The translations under genes and the position numbers were made by a program. A stretch of DNA of 5,110 nt from Gammaproteobacteria bacterium (GTDB lineage Bacteria > Gemmatimonadota > Gemmatimonadetes > Longimicrobiales > Gaopeijiaceae): positions 1 to 5,110 of the forward strand of contig JAHEKL010000203.1 in the NCBI GenBank assembly GCA_024638345.1, in the 5' to 3' direction. The notes under the pieces were generated by a model, which made no database searches, had not been told where the DNA came from, and worked only from the letters and a program-made list of their open reading frames with translations. Below, piece by piece: positions 1-5,110 of this stretch. The stretch's first letter is position 1; each line of letters begins with the position of its first letter.

Positions 1-772
1 CGCGGACGATCTGGAAGCCCCAGCGGTGCGGCTGACCCTCGGGCGGAGTGGGATAGCGAAGACTCTTGAAGGGAATCGCGAGCTCGGCTACGTAGCCGTC
101 TTCAACGATTTGCCCGGCGCTCTCGAAGAGCGCGTCCCAGGAGCGATCAGCGGGAGGGATCGCCTGCGCGACCGTGCCGGACCCGGGTCGAAATCCGCGG
201 CGGCCGACCGACATGACGCCGTCGCCTTGGACCCCGTATCCGTTCACGTCGAAATCGTAACCACGCTGCTGATCCAGGAAGGTGTCGAAGTAGATCGTCA
301 CCAGGTCGTCCATCGAGGCCCGGTCCCGCTCGACCCGGTTCGCGCGCATCACCGAGGGATCCTGGTAGTGAACGTGCATCCCGAAGTAGATGTTGTCCGC
401 GTCGTATGCGATATAGACGTCCGTCGACTCGGTTCCCGGTGCTCCCTCGATGGGCGATTGCTGCGTGAACTCGGTGATGCGGGTGGCCGTCCTCCACACG
501 GGGTCGTCCAGAACGCCGTCGATCTCCGGGGGATCGTCGGTCCGGGTCGGGGTGACACGCGGCCTTCCGGGAACCAGACCCAACTCCTCGGGGGTCGGCA
601 GGTTCCCGGGCGTTTCTGCGGTCGCCTCGAGATCGGAGCGGCCGGCCTCCGGGCGCTGCTGACCGCCTCCCGGAATCTGCGCCATGGACGGCAGAGGCCC
701 GAAGACGAGCAAGGCTACGACCCAGAGTGCGGTCTCGAATGCATGGGCTCGCATGGGCGTAGAAGCCGACAT
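1..772 (-). CDS. CBM9-like/DUF5916-type protein, downstream paralogue (3' end outside window)
   Basis: Partial gene: 257 codons from ATG at 772-770 with the frame open to the left edge. The start is supported by an AGGA 11 bases upstream and by the signal peptide it gives: n-region MSASTPMRAHAFE, core ALWVVALLVFGPL, likely cut SMA|Q after residue 31. A second ATG at codon 7 would leave a shorter but still plausible signal peptide. After a Gly/Gln/Pro-rich linker (32-58), the CBM9-like domain follows: PPEIDGVLDDPVW (81-93), ESTDVYIAYDADNIYFG (115-131), QQRGYDFDVNGYGVQGDG (168-185), a variable loop 189-204, then ADRSWDALFESAG and PHRWGFQIVR. Over residues 59-188 it matches the middle paralogue at 102/130 positions by hand count, without gaps. 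The DUF5916 barrel region is expected beyond the edge but cannot be seen. Ligand and function are unknown. Confidence 0.92.
   Translation of the reverse strand, partial: MSASTPMRAHAFETALWVVALLVFGPLPSMAQIPGGGQQRPEAGRSDLEATAETPGNLPTPEELGLVPGRPRVTPTRTDDPPEIDGVLDDPVWRTATRITEFTQQSPIEGAPGTESTDVYIAYDADNIYFGMHVHYQDPSVMRANRVERDRASMDDLVTIYFDTFLDQQRGYDFDVNGYGVQGDGVMSVGRRGFRPGSGTVAQAIPPADRSWDALFESAGQIVEDGYVAELAIPFKSLRYPTPPEGQPHRWGFQIVR
680..772 (-). other. Sec-type signal peptide of downstream paralogue
   Basis: Residues 1-31 with Arg8 in the n-region, hydrophobic core ALWVVALLVFGPL (16-28) and a small-residue cleavage motif SMA before Gln32. It is unlike the middle paralogue's signal peptide in sequence although the mature domains are alike, as expected for weakly constrained export signals. 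Confidence 0.8.
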
Positions 773-812
773 CAGGTCTCGATTCCTGTGAAGACCAAGG
801 GTGACTGGGGCC
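773..812 (-). promoter_or_regulatory. Intergenic gap with Shine-Dalgarno site for downstream paralogue
   Basis: The 40-base gap between the TGA of the middle gene and the ATG of the downstream gene. AGGA on the minus strand at 787-784 lies 11 bases before the ATG, a slightly long but usable spacing. No -35/-10 pair and no GC-rich hairpin followed by a T run is seen, which favours co-transcription with the gene upstream. Confidence 0.6.
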
Positions 813-3233
813 TCAGTAGCGGAGCAGGTACTGGAGCTTGACGAAGAATGCCCGGTTCGTGCGGCGCTGGCCCGTCGTGAAGAAGATCTGCTCCTCGATG
901 CCGTCTCCATCCCGGTCACCCTCGATCAGGTCCGCCTGCTGGAAGTGATCGTCGTACCCGACGTAGAACACCGTCCCCGCGTTGACCCGGTAATTGAAGA
1001 GAATGTTGAGGTCGAAGGTCTCGTCCTGGGTGTTGAACTCGGTGATGTTCCTCAGACCCAGCCGATCCGTGAACTGGAAATTCGTGGTCGCTCGGATGAT
1101 CCCGACGTCGAAGATCTCCTCGTCGTCGTTCGTCGGATCGGTGAAGGTCCGGCGGTCGTAGCTGATGTTGGATTGGAGCCGGTCGAGAGGCCGCACAGTC
1201 GCGGAGATGCCCCATCCGACCTGGTGGCCCAGGAATGGTCCCAGGAAGAAGATCTCGTCCCCTGCCGAGTAGCGCGCGAAGATCGAGAACGTGCGACTCG
1301 TGTTGATGCTCGAGCCCACGAAGAATCCCTGCTTTCGGAAGTTGACTCCCCCGAAGCGCTCCATGTCCCAGTTCAAGTTCCCGAAGACGCTGATGCTGCG
1401 AGCGAAGCTGAAGTTCATCCCCAGGGTCAGGTTCTCGTCTTGAAGCACGTCGTCGAAATCGTAGGTGTGCCCGTACCGGATCGACGGGCCCCAGTTGATG
1501 ACCCAGCTCTCGGGCCAGAAGCGGTAGGAGAGGTTGGTGGCCACGTTGCGCGTGTCGGTCCGCCGCACGAACCCGACATCCGTATCGAACTCCGGGGAAG
1601 TCTCATTGGCCACGATCGACCAGTCCACGTGCCGTCCGTTCTGCCGGATCCGTGTAGCCGCCATGTGGCCGCGGACCTCTTCACCGCCGACCTCCTTGTA
1701 GCGGGACCCGATGATTCGATAGTCGGCCTGGATGGTGGGTGTGATGCGGACGTTCGCGTCGGAGCCGAAGACGCGGCTGTGTCCGTCCAAGAACTCCCGA
1801 TTGGTCACGATCACACCGATGTTCGATTCGGCCCAGAGGTCGTAGCGGGCGCGGCCGATGAAGGTCTTCGCGGCCTCGTCGAACGCGGGATCCTGGGAGT
1901 CGTCGACTCTTCCCGGCGCCCGGTCGTTGGCGGCGAGGACGCCGAGCGCGAAGCGCCCCACCTGGCCGCTCAGCTTGGCGCCCCAGTCCGGGTCCACGAT
2001 CGTGCGCGTGTGGACCACCGTGACCGGGGCTGGGATCTCGAAGATCTCTGCGCCCTCGACGAAGAAGGGCCGCAGCTCCGAGAAGAAGAGCGGGAAGCGC
2101 TGGTTGACCTCGATCTGGGGTCGATCGGATTCGATCTGGGAGAAGTCGGGATTGATCGTGAAGTCGGCGATTAGATCCGAAGTGATTCCGTACTTGAGGT
2201 TCAGACCGGCGTCCGGATCCGTGTCCTCGTTCACGAAGCCCGGTCTCGTGGGATCGATCTCGCCGTATTGAATCGCGGTGAAGGTCGGGAGGATCTCGAG
2301 GTTCCGGCTCGTGGAGATGTCGGTCATCCCCTCGAGGATGCCCATCTGCGAGAAGAAGCTCGTCTCGTCTCGAGACATCGGCGCCCACACCTGGTTCTCG
2401 CCACTGCTCCCCTTCACTTCTCGGACGATCTGGAGGCCCCACCGATGGGGCTCCGCCTCCGCGGGGCTCGGGTAGCGCAGGCTCTTGAAGGGGATGGCCA
2501 TCTCGGCCACGAACCCATCCTCGACCAGCTGACCGGCCGTATCGAAGAGCGTGTTCCAGGACCGGTCCGCCCGGGGGATGCCCCCGCCGCCGCCCCCGCC
2601 CCCTCCACCGCCTCCTCCACCGCCCCCTCCACCACGACCTCCACCTCCCCCTCCACCCCCGGACGAGATGACGCCATCGCCCTGGACACCGTATGCGTTG
2701 ACGTCGAAATCGTACCCGCGCTGCTGATCCAGGAACGGATCCAGGAAAAGCGTGATCAAGTCGTCCTGGAACGCGGTGTCCCGCTCGACCCGGTTCGCCC
2801 GCATCATCGACGGATTCCGGTAGTGGGCGTGGAATCCGAAGTAGAGGTTGTCCTCGTCGTATGCGATGTACACGTCGGTGGACTCGGACGCTGGAGCTCC
2901 TTCGAACGGGGACTCCTGAGTGAACTCGGTGATGTGCGCAGCCGTCTGCCACACCGCGTCGTCCAGAACGCCGTCGATTTCCGGGGGAGTGTCGGTCCGA
3001 GTCGGGGTGACTCGGGGCCTTCCGGCTACGAGGCCGAGTTCTTCCGCCGTGGGAGCGTCGACCGGGGTCTCCGCGGCGGCCGCGGGCTGATCACGGTTCC
3101 CGCGCGCCTGGGCCGATCGATCCTGCCCGCCATCCGCCCGCTGGCCCAAGAGATCCGTGGGGACCACGCCGAGACCCGCGACGAGCACGAGGCACGCGAC
3201 CACGCGGCTGGGCGGGCGGCTCGGCGAGCTCAA
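813..3233 (-). CDS. CBM9-like/DUF5916 outer-membrane-type protein, complete middle paralogue
   Basis: Complete 806-residue gene, TTG start at 3233, TGA stop at 815-813. TTG is chosen because an in-frame TAG lies only two codons upstream and because it gives a full signal peptide (Arg-containing n-region, core VVACLVLVAGLGVV, likely cut before Gln31). A GTG at residue 11 would remove the basic n-region. Residues 31-70 are a Gln/Ala/Gly-rich linker. About 73-275 is the CBM9-like domain (PPEIDGVLDDAVW, ESTDVYIAYDEDNLYFG, QQRGYDFDVNAYG, PHRWGLQIVREV), interrupted by a glycine tract at 192-218. About 290-806 is the DUF5916-type region, with the signature NPDFSQIE...PFFVEG at 361-394 and a closing strand ending in Tyr806. 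It probably forms a beta-barrel in the outer membrane with a surface or periplasmic CBM9-like domain (inference). CBM9-like domains in known families bind sugar chain ends, but no ligand can be assigned here. Probably co-transcribed with both neighbours. Confidence 0.95.
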   Translation of the reverse strand: MSSPSRPPSRVVACLVLVAGLGVVPTDLLGQRADGGQDRSAQARGNRDQPAAAAETPVDAPTAEELGLVAGRPRVTPTRTDTPPEIDGVLDDAVWQTAAHITEFTQESPFEGAPASESTDVYIAYDEDNLYFGFHAHYRNPSMMRANRVERDTAFQDDLITLFLDPFLDQQRGYDFDVNAYGVQGDGVISSGGGGGGGGRGGGGGGGGGGGGGGGGGGIPRADRSWNTLFDTAGQLVEDGFVAEMAIPFKSLRYPSPAEAEPHRWGLQIVREVKGSSGENQVWAPMSRDETSFFSQMGILEGMTDISTSRNLEILPTFTAIQYGEIDPTRPGFVNEDTDPDAGLNLKYGITSDLIADFTINPDFSQIESDRPQIEVNQRFPLFFSELRPFFVEGAEIFEIPAPVTVVHTRTIVDPDWGAKLSGQVGRFALGVLAANDRAPGRVDDSQDPAFDEAAKTFIGRARYDLWAESNIGVIVTNREFLDGHSRVFGSDANVRITPTIQADYRIIGSRYKEVGGEEVRGHMAATRIRQNGRHVDWSIVANETSPEFDTDVGFVRRTDTRNVATNLSYRFWPESWVINWGPSIRYGHTYDFDDVLQDENLTLGMNFSFARSISVFGNLNWDMERFGGVNFRKQGFFVGSSINTSRTFSIFARYSAGDEIFFLGPFLGHQVGWGISATVRPLDRLQSNISYDRRTFTDPTNDDEEIFDVGIIRATTNFQFTDRLGLRNITEFNTQDETFDLNILFNYRVNAGTVFYVGYDDHFQQADLIEGDRDGDGIEEQIFFTTGQRRTNRAFFVKLQYLLRY
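2052..2153 (-). other. DUF5916 signature block, middle paralogue
   Basis: Residues 361-394, running from NPDFSQIESD through RFPLFFSELR to PFFVEG. It is nearly unchanged in the upstream paralogue at 4479-4580. Blocks of the form NPDFS(Q/D)xExD...RFPxFFxExRPFFxEG are the most recognisable part of this family and mark entry into the barrel-like region. Confidence 0.85.
2580..2660 (-). repeat. Poly-glycine-coding (GGN)27 low-complexity tract
   Basis: On the coding strand 27 consecutive codons encode eight Gly, one Arg and eighteen Gly (residues 192-218 of the middle paralogue). The codons are mixed GGG/GGT/GGA/GGC rather than a pure triplet. Two near-perfect 12-base units (GGC GGT GGA GGR) lie at 2624-2601, pointing to in-frame slippage or unit duplication. 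The strand has six runs of five G, so it could form G-quadruplexes in DNA or mRNA. The tract sits in a CBM9 loop that is short in both neighbours, so it is an insertion in a tolerant site. Confidence 0.95.
3144..3233 (-). other. Sec-type signal peptide of middle paralogue
   Basis: Residues 1-30. The n-region carries Arg6 and Arg10, the hydrophobic core is VVACLVLVAGLGVV (11-24), and the c-region PTDLLG precedes Gln31. VVAC resembles a lipobox, but Cys14 lies only a few residues into the core, so a lipoprotein is unlikely. The cleavage site is approximate. Confidence 0.75.
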
Positions 3234-3242
3234 CAGTCCCTA
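3231..3242 (-). promoter_or_regulatory. Stop-TTG junction between upstream and middle paralogues
   Basis: Read on the minus strand: TAG stop, GGA, CTG, then the TTG start of the next gene, all in the same frame. An AGGGA overlaps the stop (3241-3237) but ends only three bases before TTG, closer than usual for a Shine-Dalgarno site. Translation of the middle gene therefore probably relies on coupling to termination of the upstream gene (inference). Confidence 0.55.
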
Positions 3243-5110
3243 GTATCTGAGCAGGTACTGCAGCTTGACGAAGATCGCGCGGCTGGTCCGTCGTTGACCG
3301 GTGGTGAAGAAGATCTGCTCCTCGATCCCGTCCCCGTCCCGGTCGCCTTCGATCAAGTCTTGCTGCTGGAAGTGATCGTCGTACCCGAGGTAGAACACGG
3401 TGCCGGCGTTCACGCGATAATTGAACAGGACGTTGAAGTCGAACGTCTCGTCCTGAGAGTTGAACTCGGTGATGTTTCGCATCCCGAGCCGGTCGGTGAA
3501 CTGCAGATTCGTGGTGGCACGAAAGATCTGAACGTCGAAGATCTCTTCGTCGTTTTCCGCTGGATTGGTGAACCGGCGCCGCTCGAATCGAAGATTGGAG
3601 CTCAGCCGGTCGAGGGGGCGGATCGTTCCGTTCACGTTCCAGCTGATCTGATGTCCCAGGAACGGTCCGAGGAAGAAGATCTCGTCGCCGGCGGAGTAGT
3701 TGCCGCCAAAGGAGTAGCTGCGGTTCGTGTTCACATTCCCGCCGATCCGGAACTGGCGTTTGCGGAAGTTGATCCCGCCGAAGCGCTCCATGTCGAAGCT
3801 CATGTTCGAAAAGATGCCGATGCTGCGGGCGAAGTCGATCCCGAACCTGAGCCGTAGGTTTTCGTCCTGAAGGGCCCCGTCGAAGTCGTACGTCTGCCCG
3901 TAGTCGATCGACGGTCCCCAACTGATGACCCAGCTCTGGGGCCAGAATCGATAGCCGATATCTCCCGATAGGCTGCGGACGTCTGTTCGTCTCACGAATC
4001 CGACCGCCGTGTCGAATCCGCGCGAGATTTCGTAGCCGCTGATGGTCCAATTCAGGTTTCGACCATTCTGGTAGAGACCGGCCACGAACATGTGACCGCC
4101 TACTTGCTCGGCCGCTGCGGCCTTGTTGGAAGAGCTGAATGCCCGAAAGCCCGACGACAGGGTCGGACCCAGACGGAAGTTGCCGTCCACTCCGACGAGT
4201 CGGCTGTATCCGTCCAGGAACTCGCGGTCGGTGACGATCGCGCCGAGGTTCGATTCGGCGTAGAGGTCGTAGCGGGCTCGCCCGATCACCGTCTGCGCGG
4301 TCTGATCGAACGCGGGATCCGCCGAGTCGTCGACTCGGCCCGGGGCCCGGTCGTTTGCCGCCAGGAAGCCGAGTGCGAAGCTGCCGGCCTGACCGCTCAG
4401 CTTGGCCCCCCAGTCCGGGTCGACGATCGTGCGCGTGTGCACCACGGTGACCGGCGCCCGGATGTCGAAGATCTCTGCCCCTTCGACGAAGAATGGTCGA
4501 AGCTCCGAAAAGAAGAGCGGGAAACGCTGGTTCACCTCGATCTGTGGTCGATCCGACTCGATCTGCGAGAAGTCGGGGTTCACGGTGAAGTCGGCGGTCA
4601 GATCCGAAGTGATTCCATACTTCACGTTCAGACCCGCGTCCGGATCCGGATCCTGGTTCGAGAAGGCCGGCCCGGTCGGATCGATCTCACCGTATTGGAT
4701 CGCGGTGAAAGTCGGGAGGAATTCCAGATTTCGGCTGGTCGAGATGTCTGTCATCCCCTCGAGGAGCCCCATCTGCGAGAAGAAGCTGCTCTCACCCCTG
4801 GACATGGGCGCCCAGACCTGATTCTCCTGGTTCTTACCCTTCACCTCGCGCACAATCTGAAGTCCCCAGCGATGCGGCTCACCGTCGGGTGGGCTCGGGT
4901 AGCGAAGACTCTTGAACGGGATCGACATCTCCGCGGTATAGCCGTCCTCTACGAGCTGCCCACCAGTGTCGAAAAGGGTGTTCCACGATCGATCGGCTCG
5001 CGGGATTCCCTGCGGACTGCGACCTCTCCGCCCCGATCCGCCGCCGCCGATGGTTCCCTCACCTTGCACGCCGTACCCATTGACGTCGAACTCGTATCCC
5101 CGCTGCTGGT
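3240..5110 (-). CDS. CBM9-like/DUF5916 outer-membrane-type protein, upstream paralogue (5' end outside window)
   Basis: Partial gene of 622 visible codons plus a TAG stop at 3242-3240. The frame is open to the right edge, so the GTG at 5069 is only an internal valine and not the start. By alignment with the next gene about 169 N-terminal residues (signal peptide and first half of the CBM9-like domain) are missing. Visible order: end of the CBM9-like domain (QQRGYEFDVNGYGVQG, then a Gly/Arg-rich loop, then IPRADRSWNTLFDT and PHRWGLQIVREV); the DUF5916 signature beginning NPDFSQIESDRPQIEVNQRF at visible residue 177; then many alternating polar/hydrophobic strands ending FVKLQYLLRY. The terminal tyrosine and strand pattern suggest an outer-membrane beta-barrel (inference). 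A DRDGDG loop near the C-terminus could bind calcium. It is 86/97 identical by hand count to the next gene over the C-terminal 97 residues. Substrate and function are unknown; family assignment is confident. Confidence 0.93.
   Translation of the reverse strand, partial: QQRGYEFDVNGYGVQGEGTIGGGGSGRRGRSPQGIPRADRSWNTLFDTGGQLVEDGYTAEMSIPFKSLRYPSPPDGEPHRWGLQIVREVKGKNQENQVWAPMSRGESSFFSQMGLLEGMTDISTSRNLEFLPTFTAIQYGEIDPTGPAFSNQDPDPDAGLNVKYGITSDLTADFTVNPDFSQIESDRPQIEVNQRFPLFFSELRPFFVEGAEIFDIRAPVTVVHTRTIVDPDWGAKLSGQAGSFALGFLAANDRAPGRVDDSADPAFDQTAQTVIGRARYDLYAESNLGAIVTDREFLDGYSRLVGVDGNFRLGPTLSSGFRAFSSSNKAAAAEQVGGHMFVAGLYQNGRNLNWTISGYEISRGFDTAVGFVRRTDVRSLSGDIGYRFWPQSWVISWGPSIDYGQTYDFDGALQDENLRLRFGIDFARSIGIFSNMSFDMERFGGINFRKRQFRIGGNVNTNRSYSFGGNYSAGDEIFFLGPFLGHQISWNVNGTIRPLDRLSSNLRFERRRFTNPAENDEEIFDVQIFRATTNLQFTDRLGMRNITEFNSQDETFDFNVLFNYRVNAGTVFYLGYDDHFQQQDLIEGDRDGDGIEEQIFFTTGQRRTSRAIFVKLQYLLRY
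4479..4580 (-). other. DUF5916 signature block, upstream paralogue
   Basis: Visible residues 177-210, the same block as in the middle gene at a spacing of exactly 2427 bases. Strict conservation here, beside divergence further on, suggests a structural role such as the junction between the CBM9-like domain and the barrel (inference). Confidence 0.85.

Larger units (their letters stand above)
1..5110 (-). repeat. Tandem gene triplication, period about 2.4 kb
   Basis: Matching codons of the middle and upstream genes are exactly 2427 bases apart from their 3' ends through the DUF5916 signature block. The spacing falls to 2382 bases at the QQRGY motif because the middle gene carries 15 more codons around its glycine loop. 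The downstream gene's QQRGY motif lies 2455 bases from that of the middle gene. All copies are in direct orientation. Nucleotide differences are frequent and many are synonymous, so this is an old, selected duplication and not an assembly repeat. Confidence 0.9.

Noticed and set aside
775..796. Inverted repeat GGTCT...AGACC enclosing the AGGA of the downstream gene
   Set aside because: The stem is only five base pairs with a 12-base loop, which is common by chance. There is no T run for a terminator and nothing to support a ribosome-binding switch.
26..841. Plus-strand open frame of 271 codons over the downstream gene
   Set aside because: The minus strand here carries an uninterrupted CBM9-like domain with signal peptide and Shine-Dalgarno site, and the plus frame is its shadow.
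801..2174. Long plus-strand open frame (457 codons) antisense to the middle gene
   Set aside because: It lies opposite a gene with clear family motifs and is rich in Val, Glu, Asp and Arg as expected for the complement of GC-rich codons. It has no recognisable domain.
3189..3200. Lipobox-like VVAC in the middle paralogue's signal peptide
   Set aside because: The cysteine is at residue 14, near the start of the hydrophobic core, and the core continues after it. This is an ordinary signal peptide arrangement.
2268..3857. Long plus-strand open frame (529 codons) spanning the junction of two minus-strand genes
   Set aside because: It resembles the 801-2174 frame only because the paralogous genes beneath are alike. 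It crosses the glycine tract as Pro/Ala/Ser/Thr low complexity and has no domain signature.
5067..5069. GTG as start codon of the upstream gene
   Set aside because: The frame continues to the window edge with QQRGYEFDVNGYG, which matches the CBM9 domains of both other paralogues, so the true start lies outside.

Overview
The window holds one theme repeated three times: three tandem, co-directional genes on the minus strand. Each encodes a large secreted or outer-membrane protein with an N-terminal carbohydrate-binding-family-9-like (CBM9-like) domain and a C-terminal DUF5916-type region rich in beta strands. Transcription runs from high to low coordinates. The first gene (3240 to beyond 5110) has its 5' end outside the window. 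The second (813-3233, 806 residues) is complete. The third (1-772) starts inside the window and runs off the left edge. All long plus-strand frames are antisense shadows of these genes, and no RNA gene, mobile element or CRISPR array was seen.

The organism is probably a GC-rich Gram-negative bacterium. The proteins have Sec-type signal peptides and end in an aromatic residue (KLQYLLRY), as outer-membrane barrel proteins do. Tandem CBM9-DUF5916 paralogues in GC-rich DNA fit Gemmatimonadota best, with Acidobacteriota or a related lineage possible. This is inferred from family distribution, not from a marker gene.

Layout, in transcription order: 5110-3240, upstream paralogue (CBM9 end plus whole barrel region); 3239-3234, a 6-base gap; 3233-813, middle paralogue, which starts with TTG in the same reading frame as the upstream TAG stop and carries a 27-residue, almost pure glycine tract in its CBM9-like domain; 812-773, a 40-base gap holding a Shine-Dalgarno-like AGGA; 772-1, downstream paralogue (signal peptide plus most of the CBM9-like domain). 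The tight spacing and lack of visible internal promoters or terminators suggest one operon.

How they work together is not known from sequence. The paralogues are strongly conserved over the CBM9 core, the DUF5916 signature block and the last ~100 residues. They differ sharply in a mid-barrel segment and in a Gly/Arg-rich loop at the same place in each CBM9-like domain. That suggests a common scaffold presented at the cell surface with paralogue-specific loops. Substrate and function remain uncharacterised for this family.
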